From contig JALXFE010000182.1 in the NCBI GenBank assembly GCA_027069135.1, forward strand, positions 1 to 64,000: DNA of 64,000 bases, read 5' to 3'. This DNA is from Thermoanaerobaculia bacterium (GTDB taxonomy: Bacteria > Acidobacteriota > Thermoanaerobaculia > Multivoradales > JAHZIX01). The notes below the pieces were generated by a model that saw nothing but the letters and a program-made list of their open reading frames with translations, did not search any database and was not told the DNA's origin. Each line of letters begins with the position of its first letter. Position 1 is the stretch's first letter. This document shows positions 1 through 7,965 of this stretch, piece after piece. The translations under genes were made by a program, and so were the position numbers.

Positions 1-1
1 G

Positions 2-121
2 CCTACCGGCGGTGGCGGAGGCAATGGCGGCAGCGGCAATGGCGGCAGCGGCAATAGCGGCAGCGGAAGTAGCGGCAGCGGTGGCGGAGACGATGACGAT
101 GACGATGACGACGACGGCTAA
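2..121 (+). CDS. 3' end of a Gly/Ser/Asn-rich protein with poly-Asp tail
   Basis: Only the last 39 codons are in the window. The open frame reads as a low-complexity chain of Gly, Ser and Asn with GGNGGSG-like units, followed by nine consecutive Asp and a final Gly before TAA. The DNA is a run of related GGC-AAT-GGC-GGC-AGC units. Such tails usually end secreted or surface proteins as flexible linkers, and the Asp run could bind divalent cations, but the functional part lies upstream and no family can be named. A strong hairpin about 75 bp downstream supports this as the true gene end. Confidence 0.6.
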   Translation, partial: PTGGGGGNGGSGNGGSGNSGSGSSGSGGGDDDDDDDDDG

Positions 122-197
122 GAGCTATGAGGTGAGTGGCCCTGACTGAGCCGTCCGAAGGACAGCCACTCTCGAACCAGCGCTTCCGCCCTGAACC

Positions 198-229
198 AAA
201 GAGCCCCCGCCGGTAGGCAGGGGCTCTTT
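198..229. terminator. Intrinsic terminator hairpin
   Basis: AAAGAGCCCC (198-207) pairs perfectly with GGGGCTCTTT (220-229) around a 12-nt loop. The arms carry A and T ends, so the hairpin can work in both directions. It sits between the plus-strand gene ending at 121 and the minus-strand aldo/keto reductase ending at 293. Confidence 0.75.
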
Positions 230-292
230 CCGATTGCTAAGAGGTCGACAGAATTCGGGTCCTCTTCCCCATCGCATCGAGGCCGTTTTCGA

Positions 293-1282
293 TCAGAGGG
301 CCGAGGTCCCCGGCGGCACCAGGGAATCGATGAAGGCCTTGTCGGCGTCCGTCACCTCCACCTCCAGAGCTTCCAAGCACCCTTCCAGCTGTTCCATGGT
401 CCGCGGCCCAAGGATGGTGGAGGTTACCGCCGGATGCTCGAGGGTCCAGGCGAGAGAGAGGGCCGTCAGCGAGCAGCCTTTGGCCTCTGCATAAGGAATC
501 AACCGTTCCACCACCTCCTGGCGGCCCTCGAACTTGGGGTCGCTCAGGTCCTTGACCCAGCGGTCCGCCCGCGGGGTGTCCGGCAACTTGCCGCCGCGGC
601 GGTACCGACCCGTGAGCCAGCCCCCTTCCAGGGGACTCCAGACGATGTTGGCGATGCCGAAGCGGCGGGTCATGGGAAAGTGCTCCTCTTCCATGGTGCG
701 CCGCAAGAGGCTGTAGGGAGGTTGCAGGCAGACGAAGCGTTCCCAGCCGTGGCGCTGGGAGGTCCACAGAGTCTCGACGATCTCCCAAGCTTCCAGGCGT
801 GGCTGACCGCCGACCTCGTGGTGATTGGTGGAACAACCGATGTAGCGCACCTTGCCTTGACGGACCAGGTCGTCGAGGGCCCTTAAGGTCTCGTCCCAGG
901 GCACCGTCGGGTCCGGACGGTGGATCTGGTAGAGATCGATGACGTCGGTGCCGAGGCGCCGGAGGCTGTGCTCCACCTGCTCGTGGATCGCCTTGCGGGA
1001 CAGCCCCCGCTCGTTAGGCCCCTCACCCATGGGAAAGAAGACCTTGGTGGCCAGCACCACCTCTTCGCGGCGGTCCTTGAGGGCCCCCGCGACGATTTCT
1101 TCGCATTCACCATCCGAGTACATATTTGCCGTATCGATGAAGTTGATCCCCGCGTCCAGGGCGCGGTGGACGATGTCGACACAGTCGCCGTGGTCAGGGT
1201 TGCCCCAGGCCCCGAACATCATGGTGCCGAGACAGAGAGGGGAGACCTTGAGGCCGGTAGAACCGAGGTTGCGGTATTCCAT
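293..1282 (-). CDS. Aldo/keto reductase
   Basis: A 329-residue NAD(P)H-dependent oxidoreductase of the aldo/keto reductase superfamily (cytoplasmic TIM barrel), predicted to interconvert carbonyls and alcohols. The N-terminus has the family opening (RNLGSTGLKVSPLCLGT). The catalytic tetrad is visible as Asp50 and Tyr55 (in FIDTANMY), Lys80 (ATK) and His121 (YQIHRPD). The start was chosen at an ATG with AGGAG a few bases upstream; an in-frame start 27 codons earlier has no comparable site and adds an Arg-rich stretch not seen in the family. The gene is monocistronic and divergent from the kinase at 1443, with 160 bp between them. The physiological substrate cannot be told from sequence. Confidence 0.93.
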   Translation of the reverse strand: MEYRNLGSTGLKVSPLCLGTMMFGAWGNPDHGDCVDIVHRALDAGINFIDTANMYSDGECEEIVAGALKDRREEVVLATKVFFPMGEGPNERGLSRKAIHEQVEHSLRRLGTDVIDLYQIHRPDPTVPWDETLRALDDLVRQGKVRYIGCSTNHHEVGGQPRLEAWEIVETLWTSQRHGWERFVCLQPPYSLLRRTMEEEHFPMTRRFGIANIVWSPLEGGWLTGRYRRGGKLPDTPRADRWVKDLSDPKFEGRQEVVERLIPYAEAKGCSLTALSLAWTLEHPAVTSTILGPRTMEQLEGCLEALEVEVTDADKAFIDSLVPPGTSAL

Positions 1283-1442
1283 GGTGGCTCCTAGAAGAGT
1301 CTGAGGCGAATCGTAGCGGCGGCGCAGAGGTTCTCGACGCCGGGATTTGAGACCGCTGACCATAGCAGGAGCTCAGGAGCCCGAGCCCGCCCTTATCTTT
1401 GGTAAGCTGATTTTTATTGGGCTAACTTCGGAAGGGAAGGGC

Positions 1443-4400
1443 ATGGAGTCGACCATCGGGGCGACGCCAGGAACGGTAGGGCGCGAGCCGTGGAGGCTGC
1501 GAGAGGGGAGGGTTCTGGGCCGTTTTCGGCTGGGCGAGTTGATCGGCGAAGGAGGAATGGGCCAGGTCTACGAGGCTTTTGATCCCCGTCTCTCCCGCAC
1601 GGTAGCAGTGAAAGTTCTGCGCGGCGACGGGCCCGAGAGCCTTCGCCGCTTCGTCCGGGAAGCCCGGGCTCAGGCTCGTCTTTCCCACGAGGACATCTGT
1701 CCGGTCTTCGAAGCCGGGGAGGTCGACGGCGCGCCGTATATTGTCATGCAGCGCCTTCACGGACGATCTCTTGGGGACGCCGCCGAGGACTGGTCGTTGG
1801 AACAGAAGTTGGACGTTGTCCGGCGGGTCTCTCAAGCGGTCCACGAAGCCCACCGGGGAGGCTTGATCCACCGAGATTTGAAGCCCGGAAATATCCTCGT
1901 CGAAACCCGTCCGGACGGTAGCCTCAAACCCTATGTCCTAGACTTCGGGCTGGCCCGCCTTGTGGCCGCCGAAGCCAACCTCCAGGAAGCTCTCACGGTG
2001 GCTGGATCGGCCCTGGGAACCCCGGCATTCATGGCCCCGGAGCAGGTTCGGGGCAAGGCGGAGCTGCAGGATCGCCGCACCGACGTCTACGGCCTCGGGG
2101 CGACCCTCTATCGCGTCCTGGTGGGCCATGGACCTTATGAGGAAGAGGGCCTCGAGCTCTTGCGGGCCATCCTGGACGGGGAGCCGACGGCGTTGCCCCG
2201 GGATCGGGTGCCGGCGGAGGTCGCCGCCGTCGTCTTCAAATGTCTTGAGAAGGATCCCGGTCGCCGCTATGGCAGCGCTCGAGCTCTGGCGGAGGATCTG
2301 CGCCGGTACTTGGACGGTGAGCCGGTGCTGGCCCGGCCCGCCGGCTGGTGGTACCGCTTACACAAGACCCTGCGTCGTCACGCCGCTGTGGCGGTGGTCT
2401 CCGGAATTTCCTTGCTCCTGCTCCTGGCGGCCCTCTCATGGGGGTGGCTCAACGCCTGGCGCGGGGAGACTCGCCAGCGCCTGATCCGCCAGTTCACGGA
2501 GCAAGTGGAGGAGGTCGAGGCCTTGGCTCGTTATTCTCACCTCTCTCCCCTCCACGACGTACGCCCGGACCGGCAGCTCCTGCGGCGGAAGATGAAGGCC
2601 ATGGAGGAGATGATGGGCCGGGCTGGAGGGATCGGCCGAGGGGTGGGGCTCTACGCCCTCGGCCGCGGGTCGCTGACCCTGGAGGATCTGGAGGCGGCCC
2701 GGGGATACCTGGAGGCAGCCTGGGAGGCCGGCTATCGGGCGCCGGAGGTGTCGGCGGCCCGGGCACAGGTGTTGAGCGCCCTCTATCGGCAACGGCTGGC
2801 GGCGGTGGATCTGGTCCGGGATTGGCAAGCCCGAGAGCGCTTGCAGGAAGGGTTGGAGGCGAAGTACGGCACCCCGGCCCGGATCCTCCTGACTTCGAGC
2901 ACCCTGACTGAGGGTTCCGCCCGGGAAGGTACGGAGGATCGGGCTCTTCTGGCCGCCCTGGCCGCGTTTCACCAGAACCGTTTTTCGGCAGCTTTGGAGA
3001 TCCTTGAAGCCGCCGGAGATCGTCACCCCTGGCGATATGAGCTGGATAAGCTCGAAGGGGATGTCTATCGAGTCTGGGCGGCGAGACTCGAGGGTAATGG
3101 AAAAGAGGAGAAGGCTCGGGAAACCCTCCTTCGGGCTCGAGAGGCCTACGGGCGGGCCGCCCGAGTCGCCCAAAGTGACCCTTCGGTTCACCGGGTGGCA
3201 GCCGAGGCCTACGTCTTGGAGCTGGGCTCCGATGTCCTTCGGGGCGAGGATCTCTCGGAAGCCTTCGAGGCCGGCGCCGCCAGCATCGCCCGAGCGTTGA
3301 CCGCCGATCCTACGGATCCTCGAAGCTTGCTGTGGAAGGCCCGCTTGTACCGCATCATGGCTCAGTCCCGGCGGATGCGTTCGGAGGATCCTTCCTCCTA
3401 CCTGAGTGGGGCCTGGGAGGCCGCGGAAGCTGCGGCAGGGCTTCTCGAAGAGTCTTCGGAAGCGTATCGGGAGCTCGCTCGCATCGCCTGGGGGCGAGGT
3501 CAGTGGCTGCGCCTCAAAGGTAAGGATCCGAGCGCCGAAATCGAAGCGACCATCGATGCCTTGGAAAACGTGGCGGAGCCCTGGCGGGACTTCATTTACT
3601 ACAACACCCTCGGCATGGCCCACATGACTCTTGGAGATTATTTGCACAGCCGGGGCCTTGACGCCTCAGCCCAACTGGACCGGGCCATCGAGGCCTACCG
3701 GCAAGCCATCGAGCGGCATTCTGCTCCCTTCGCTGCTCTCAGTAACCTCGGGGCGAGTCTTCTGAAGAGGGCAGACCTTCCCGGCGTGGAGGATTCGGTG
3801 GCCACGCTTCAAGATGCTGTGGAGGTTCTCTCGAGAGCCCAAGCCCTTCGGCCGGGCCACGTTGCCCCGGCCTTTTATCTGGGTCGAGCCTACCTGCGCC
3901 TCGCTCAGGGTGGCAGGGCTGCGAGTGGTCTCTTGGACGAACGGGCCGTGAAGGCAGCCGAGAGTTACGACAGAGCCCTGGCCAAGCACCCCAAGATGGC
4001 TCAACTTCACAACGGCCTCGGGGAGGTCCGGTACCTACAGGCTCTGGCAGCCTGGGACGGCGGAGAGGACCCGACGCCCTTCTTTCGAAAGGCCCGAGAG
4101 GCCTATCGGCGCGGCTTAGCTCTGGCGCCGGAGGATCCTGCTCTCCACCAGAACCTTGCCTGGGTGGCCTATTTCGAAGCCAAATTCCGAGTGCGCGAGG
4201 GCAAGTCTGCGGGCAAGCTCCTCACCGAGGCCATGACCTTGGCCCGGCGAGCCCTCAAAGGCGGCCCGGAGCCGGGAGCGATACTCTGCCTCGCCAGTGC
4301 CTATAGGATCCGGGCCGAGTATGAGATTGCCCGGGGCGATGATCCCGTCTCCTCTCTGACCCAGGCCGAGACTGAGCTCCATCGGCTCCTGGAGCTCAAC

Positions 4401-4838
4401 CCTCGGTACGCCGAGGCCCACCGCTCTCTCGGCCGATTGAAGACCCTCGAGGGGCGATGGCTAGGCTCCCGGGGGCTAGAGGCCGGAAGTGCCTTCGGTG
4501 AGGCCTTGAGCGCCCTCGATCTGGCCTTGAAGCTAGAACCCAACGTGGCGTCCTTCTGGACGGCGGATGCCCGCTGGGCTTTAGCAGCCGGCCGGTGGTC
4601 CCCCTCCCAAGCTTCCCGAGAGGTCTTGGAGCGAGGGCTTACCAGCATCGATCGAGCCCTTTCCCTGCGCCCCGGATGGGCCGAAGCACAGATTCTCCGG
4701 CGGGCTCTGGAATTCCGAGCACAAGACCCCTCTGAAGAGAACTCGGACGAGTATCGCCAGGCCATTGCCAACACGCTCGCCAAGAATCCTCAGCTCCAGG
4801 GGGAGTGGGGCGACCTCCTCAAGGACCCTCTACGATGA
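1443..4838 (+). CDS. Membrane Ser/Thr protein kinase with TPR sensor region
   Basis: A 1131-residue PknB-type kinase. The N-terminal kinase domain (about 25-300) is complete: Gly-rich loop GEGGMGQVYE, Lys57 in VAVKVL, HRDLKPGN with catalytic Asp145, DFG at 167-169, and GTPAFMAPEQ in the activation segment. A single hydrophobic segment (about 315-338) follows, then about 780 residues of Ala/Leu/Glu-rich helices with TPR signatures, presumably outside the cytoplasmic membrane or acting as a scaffold. ATG 1443 was preferred over an upstream start because GGAAGGG precedes it and the kinase domain begins soon after. This architecture is common in Acidobacteriota; the signal and substrates are unknown. 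Its last 20 bases overlap the convergent gene ending at 4819. Confidence 0.93.
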   Translation: MESTIGATPGTVGREPWRLREGRVLGRFRLGELIGEGGMGQVYEAFDPRLSRTVAVKVLRGDGPESLRRFVREARAQARLSHEDICPVFEAGEVDGAPYIVMQRLHGRSLGDAAEDWSLEQKLDVVRRVSQAVHEAHRGGLIHRDLKPGNILVETRPDGSLKPYVLDFGLARLVAAEANLQEALTVAGSALGTPAFMAPEQVRGKAELQDRRTDVYGLGATLYRVLVGHGPYEEEGLELLRAILDGEPTALPRDRVPAEVAAVVFKCLEKDPGRRYGSARALAEDLRRYLDGEPVLARPAGWWYRLHKTLRRHAAVAVVSGISLLLLLAALSWGWLNAWRGETRQRLIRQFTEQVEEVEALARYSHLSPLHDVRPDRQLLRRKMKAMEEMMGRAGGIGRGVGLYALGRGSLTLEDLEAARGYLEAAWEAGYRAPEVSAARAQVLSALYRQRLAAVDLVRDWQARERLQEGLEAKYGTPARILLTSSTLTEGSAREGTEDRALLAALAAFHQNRFSAALEILEAAGDRHPWRYELDKLEGDVYRVWAARLEGNGKEEKARETLLRAREAYGRAARVAQSDPSVHRVAAEAYVLELGSDVLRGEDLSEAFEAGAASIARALTADPTDPRSLLWKARLYRIMAQSRRMRSEDPSSYLSGAWEAAEAAAGLLEESSEAYRELARIAWGRGQWLRLKGKDPSAEIEATIDALENVAEPWRDFIYYNTLGMAHMTLGDYLHSRGLDASAQLDRAIEAYRQAIERHSAPFAALSNLGASLLKRADLPGVEDSVATLQDAVEVLSRAQALRPGHVAPAFYLGRAYLRLAQGGRAASGLLDERAVKAAESYDRALAKHPKMAQLHNGLGEVRYLQALAAWDGGEDPTPFFRKAREAYRRGLALAPEDPALHQNLAWVAYFEAKFRVREGKSAGKLLTEAMTLARRALKGGPEPGAILCLASAYRIRAEYEIARGDDPVSSLTQAETELHRLLELNPRYAEAHRSLGRLKTLEGRWLGSRGLEAGSAFGEALSALDLALKLEPNVASFWTADARWALAAGRWSPSQASREVLERGLTSIDRALSLRPGWAEAQILRRALEFRAQDPSEENSDEYRQAIANTLAKNPQLQGEWGDLLKDPLR

Positions 4839-5463
4839 TGTCCCCCAGGCGGGTACCGCCAGCTTCCCCCACGCCGGTCTTCCCTTTGTAGGCCCCAGGG
4901 GATGGTATCGGGTCTTGCAACAGTAGATCGATCCAGCTCCCCGGCTGCAGGGTGTCGAAGGTCACATTCTCGTGAGTGCTCTGACCAGGGGCCAAGAGGA
5001 GGACTACCGGTTCCAGGTTTCCTAGAGTCTTTTCAGGCGTGAGGATGAGAGTGATGGCAGAGGACGCCTCGTTCGTGACCTTGATTTCGACCTCCGTGGT
5101 GTCGGCGGATAGGTACTTGACAAGAAGGACTTGGAGGTCTCCATCAACCCTAAAGGTAACCGAATTTTCACCCTGGGCGTTGATTCTTATCGAGAGTGGC
5201 TGATTCGGAGGGGCGATGTCCAGATCATAGGAGCCGCTGGCATCCTGCGCCACGATCTTTTCCACTCCGGGGCCTGGCCAGACGCTGAAATCCCCGGGTT
5301 TCTTGAAAGGAGAGCCCTTGGGTTCCAAGAAGTTAGCTTCTACCTTTGTTGTTGCGGTTTCGAAGCTGACGGTGGAGCCTGGCATCAAGGCTTCTAGGTA
5401 GATGCCCACGTCGCCTCCTCTGACATTGTCTCTAAGGGCGAGTGAAACGAATTTACTGGCCAT
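4819..5463 (-). CDS. Hypothetical beta-rich protein ending in LGDIIVEGP (paralog 1)
   Basis: A 214-residue protein with no signal peptide or membrane segment. It is rich in alternating hydrophobic and polar residues typical of beta-sandwich folds. Residues about 28-60 (PGSTVSF...GSPF) align with the same segment of the next gene, and both proteins share the C-terminal sequence GGTxLGDIIVEGP. The pattern of GSPF followed by a Gly/Pro-rich turn and a final beta strand recalls cupredoxin-like hypothetical domains, but no function is recognised. It is transcribed toward the kinase, and the two coding ends overlap by 20 bp, so the conserved C-terminal codons also encode the kinase C-terminus on the other strand. 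Confidence 0.75.
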   Translation of the reverse strand: MASKFVSLALRDNVRGGDVGIYLEALMPGSTVSFETATTKVEANFLEPKGSPFKKPGDFSVWPGPGVEKIVAQDASGSYDLDIAPPNQPLSIRINAQGENSVTFRVDGDLQVLLVKYLSADTTEVEIKVTNEASSAITLILTPEKTLGNLEPVVLLLAPGQSTHENVTFDTLQPGSWIDLLLQDPIPSPGAYKGKTGVGEAGGTRLGDIIVEGP

Positions 5464-5575
5464 GGTCTGTCTCCTTAGCGGTGTGTTTCCGGTAGAAGAG
5501 TCGTTGTGGAAAGTTACCTACCGATGCATTGACAGGTACCGCTCATCGGGGTTTTTGTTCCGGATCTGTAGAGTT

Positions 5576-6199
5576 TCAGGGTCCTTCGACAATGATGTCC
5601 CCGAGAGTCGTTCCTCCGGCCTCGGCGATGTGTGGAGAGGACCTTCGCCTGGGTGAACTGTTCTGAAGAACCGTGATGAAAATCGAGTTGGATGCCGGTA
5701 ATGTAAGAGGGATCCTGCGGTGGGCGTTCTTGTCGATTTTGAGAGGCTGGGTGCGAGTGGAGATGGAGAGGTGGACCGAGTGTCCTAGGAGGTTGTTAAA
5801 TGAAAGGTATTTTGGCGGCTCGCTGCGGCGGATCTTGCGGGTTAGCCGAACCTTGCCGGAGGAATCAATACAAAAACCCAGGCCATTGACTCCGGTCTTT
5901 TCAACGCAAAAAGAAACCGTGGCCATGGGATTCTCGCTGTCGGTAAAGACTTGAGCTTCCCAGCACGCCGAGAGTGCGTCGGCCGCGACCACTCTCTTGC
6001 CAGTAGAGCCGTTTGCCCCGAGGACGACAGGTTCCTTGCGGGTAAAGGGGGAGCCATGAGGAAAGTCAACGGTGACTTTCGAGGCTGAGTCGTTGGTAAA
6101 AGAAACCACGCTTCCCGGTTTCAGAGGGCGGGTGTAGAGGGCGATGACTCGGTCCGTCCTGTTCTCGCGCAAGAGAAACTCTAGCGTTTCCAGAGACAT
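5576..6199 (-). CDS. Hypothetical beta-rich protein ending in LGDIIVEGP (paralog 2)
   Basis: A 207-residue paralog of the downstream minus-strand gene. Shared features are PGS-VSF near residue 28, GSPF near 50, a VA-DA segment near 70, and the identical nine-residue C-terminus LGDIIVEGP. The middle of the protein differs and is richer in Arg. No signal peptide, membrane helix or catalytic motif is visible. ATG 6199 has AAAGGA upstream. The two paralogs are separated by 112 bp and are likely co-transcribed, divergently from the RiPP precursor at 6708, so they could share its regulation. Function unknown. Confidence 0.72.
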   Translation of the reverse strand: MSLETLEFLLRENRTDRVIALYTRPLKPGSVVSFTNDSASKVTVDFPHGSPFTRKEPVVLGANGSTGKRVVAADALSACWEAQVFTDSENPMATVSFCVEKTGVNGLGFCIDSSGKVRLTRKIRRSEPPKYLSFNNLLGHSVHLSISTRTQPLKIDKNAHRRIPLTLPASNSIFITVLQNSSPRRRSSPHIAEAGGTTLGDIIVEGP

Positions 6200-6398
6200 G
6201 GTGGGGGTCCTTTCTCGGCCTACGGGATTGTCGAAAGAGTCTGGAGTTCGGACCTCCCCGCTTCTCTAGGAAGGTGTGAATCCTGGTTCTCCGAGTTGTA
6301 CGCGTTCGAAGGACGAGAACTGCAAGGGGCGTGCCGGTGGCATTCTCCCTTCCGTGAAGCGAAGTTATTTCCAGGTACTTCCCTTTGTTCTTAGCCAT
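6066..6398 (-). pseudogene. Possible degenerate or spurious small ORF upstream of paralog 2
   Basis: An open frame of 110 codons begins with ATG at 6398 (MAKNKGKYLEITSL...) and overlaps the 5' end of the paralog-2 gene by 134 bp. Its first 30 or so residues look protein-like and loosely resemble the start of paralog 1 (KxxxLxLRxNxxG), but the rest becomes Arg/His/Pro-rich, as expected when a frame is lost. It may be the remnant of a third family member, or chance. No strong ribosome-binding site precedes it. Confidence 0.2.
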
Positions 6399-6446
6399 AC
6401 CGCTTCGCCTTCTTGTTCGGGTTTGGGGTCGACGGCCCCATCCGGA

Positions 6447-6473
6447 TGACGTTGGTTGACGTTCCCTGACGTC
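6447..6473. promoter_or_regulatory. Three TGACGT direct repeats at 10-bp spacing
   Basis: TGACGT occurs at 6447, 6457 and 6467, exactly one helical turn apart; the first two extend to TGACGTT, and the third forms the palindrome TGACGTCA. The array lies in the 309-bp region between the minus-strand paralog genes and the RiPP precursor. Same-face spacing of identical hexamers is what an array for a cooperatively binding regulator looks like. No -35/-10 pair is obvious nearby, and a weak sigma-54-like TGGCCTTCTTTTGGG starts at 6615. The rest of 6399-6707 holds nothing else that I recognise. Confidence 0.45.
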
Positions 6474-6707
6474 AGCACTCGATTCTAAGAAGATAGTTCA
6501 TTTTGGCCTAAGAGTCTTATTTTCAAGTGTTTGAGGCTCCAGCGTGAGCTCTGAAGAGCTGGCATCCCCCCTGCTCTAACCCCCTGGCGTCCCCTTATGA
6601 GCGGCTCCTTTCGCTGGCCTTCTTTTGGGTTGGCTGGAGGAGTCCCCCGCAAGCTCCCCAGCGTGGGAGAGCAGCGGGTAGCGATAACTCCGACCCAAGG
6701 AGGATCG

Positions 6708-7877
6708 ATGGCTGAGAAGAAGTCCCCCAACAAAGGGGCACCCTTTGTCGCCGCGGTGGTGAAGGATCCGCAGGCTCCTCCGGACGCTCTGCTGGTTGCC
6801 GGGTTTGTAGGACCGTCTTCGGAGGAGGCGCATTGCCGCCTCTACCTGGACGCCCAACTCAGCGACTACGTGGAGATTCCGGAGGACGCGATTCTGTTTA
6901 CGCAGGATCTGCCCAAGGATTCTTCCCCCTTAGGCGGTACCTACCTGTGGATCGCTCGCGATGCCGAGGTGATTCACGGCAAGGCGGACGGAAAACGCTA
7001 CGCCGGCAGCTTTTTAGAAGGCCGTCTGGCTCAGGTGTTTCCGACCCTACCCATCGTCTGTACCTGTCTGCCGCAGGATGCATCAACCGATGCGGATGGC
7101 GTGCAGGACCCAAACCCAAAAGGAGATTCGAGTATGACCTACACCATTCCACCCTTCTGTCCTCCAGCCGCTGGTTCGGCGGACATCCCGACGCTTCCGG
7201 TGACCAAGTGCACGACGATTCCTATCGTGTGCTGTGATGTTGCGGGGGCGGCGGGTACACACGCCGCTTCGGCGGCGCACGCCAACTGGCCGACAGTCAT
7301 TCCGCCGACCTGCCTGCCTCCGGTGTGCGGTGCGGCCGCAGCTCCGGCTCAGATTCCGACGCTGCCGGTGACCAAGTGCATAACGATTCCCATCGTCTGC
7401 TGCTTCATCCCTGAGGGTGGCGGCGTCAGTGCTCAGGCTCCTACGGAATTCCCGACGGCGATTGCTCCGACCTGTAATCCGTTTGTCTGTGGCGCTTCGG
7501 CCGCAGCTCCGGCTCACATCCCGACGTTGCCGGTGACCAAGTGCGCGACGATTCCCATCGTGTGCTGCGATGTCGCAGGAGCAGTCGGGTCCCATGCCGG
7601 TTCGGCGGCGACGTTCTTCCCGCCGACCTGCTTGCCACCGGTGTGTGGTGCGGTCGGAGCTCAAGCGCAGATTCCCACCCTCCCGGTGACCAAGTGCATG
7701 ACGATCCCCATCGTGTGCTGCGATGTCGCAGGAGCAGCCGGGTCCCATGCCGGTTCGGCGGCGACGTTCTTCCCACCGACCTGCTTGCCTCCGGTGTGCG
7801 GTGCGGCGGGAGCTTCGGCTCAGATTCCGACATTGCCGGTGACCAAGTGCACGACGATTCCCATCGTCTGCTGTTAG
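6708..7877 (+). CDS. Multi-core lanthipeptide-like RiPP precursor
   Basis: A 389-residue protein in two parts. Residues 1 to about 110 form an acidic, Cys-poor, globular-looking leader (with LYLDAQLSDYVEIPED and SPLGGTYLWIARD). Residues 143-389 consist of repeats: IPTLPVTKCxTIPIVCC occurs five times (from residues 160, 216, 271, 322 and 373) and PTCLPPVCGA or a close variant four times between them. About 24 Cys fall in this region with many Thr but few charged residues. The last repeat ends exactly at the stop codon. A shortened version, FPTLPIVCTC, sits at 111-120 at the leader/core border. ATG 6708 was chosen because AAGGAGG stands just before it. The next genes encode an APH-like kinase, HopA1-like lyase and LanC, so Thr/Ser dehydration and thioether formation on these repeats is the likely fate. 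No protease or transporter was found beside it. Confidence 0.85.
   Translation: MAEKKSPNKGAPFVAAVVKDPQAPPDALLVAGFVGPSSEEAHCRLYLDAQLSDYVEIPEDAILFTQDLPKDSSPLGGTYLWIARDAEVIHGKADGKRYAGSFLEGRLAQVFPTLPIVCTCLPQDASTDADGVQDPNPKGDSSMTYTIPPFCPPAAGSADIPTLPVTKCTTIPIVCCDVAGAAGTHAASAAHANWPTVIPPTCLPPVCGAAAAPAQIPTLPVTKCITIPIVCCFIPEGGGVSAQAPTEFPTAIAPTCNPFVCGASAAAPAHIPTLPVTKCATIPIVCCDVAGAVGSHAGSAATFFPPTCLPPVCGAVGAQAQIPTLPVTKCMTIPIVCCDVAGAAGSHAGSAATFFPPTCLPPVCGAAGASAQIPTLPVTKCTTIPIVCC
7118..7136 (+). promoter_or_regulatory. Internal ribosome-binding site and in-frame ATG in the precursor gene
   Basis: AAAAGGAG (7118-7125) is followed after 8 nt by an in-frame ATG at 7134 (Met143), exactly where the leader ends and the repeat region begins. 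Use of this start would yield a 247-residue core-only polypeptide. It may instead mark an old fusion between a leader gene and a core gene. Confidence 0.5.
7185..7874 (+). repeat. Five-unit core repeat array (51-56 codons per unit)
   Basis: The 51-bp segment encoding IPTLPVTKCxTIPIVCC recurs at 7185, 7353, 7518, 7671 and 7824, at distances of 56, 55, 51 and 51 codons. The intervening parts are Ala/Gly/Ser-rich and contain the two-Cys PTCLPPVCG block. The last two full units are the most alike at DNA level, which indicates recent duplication. The array is coding, so it is not a CRISPR. Confidence 0.85.
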
Positions 7878-7893
7878 CCCCACAGGCTGTACG

Positions 7894-7928
7894 GGGGTGG
7901 CGCGTCTCCGGGGGCGCCACCCCTTTTT
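7894..7928 (+). terminator. Intrinsic terminator/attenuator after the precursor gene
   Basis: GGGGTGGCGC (7894-7903) and GCGCCACCCC (7914-7923) form a perfect 10-bp stem followed directly by TTTTT. It starts 17 bp after the precursor stop and precedes the modification genes. Partial read-through would give much precursor mRNA and less enzyme mRNA. Confidence 0.85.
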
Positions 7929-7965
7929 CCCGAAGTGGTTCGAAAAGAATAGGGAAGGAAATCTC

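Noticed and set aside
7185-7874. Regularly spaced repeats as a CRISPR array
   Set aside because: Repeats are 51 bp in 153-168 bp periods, in frame, coding, and the spacers are alike. No cas genes are present.
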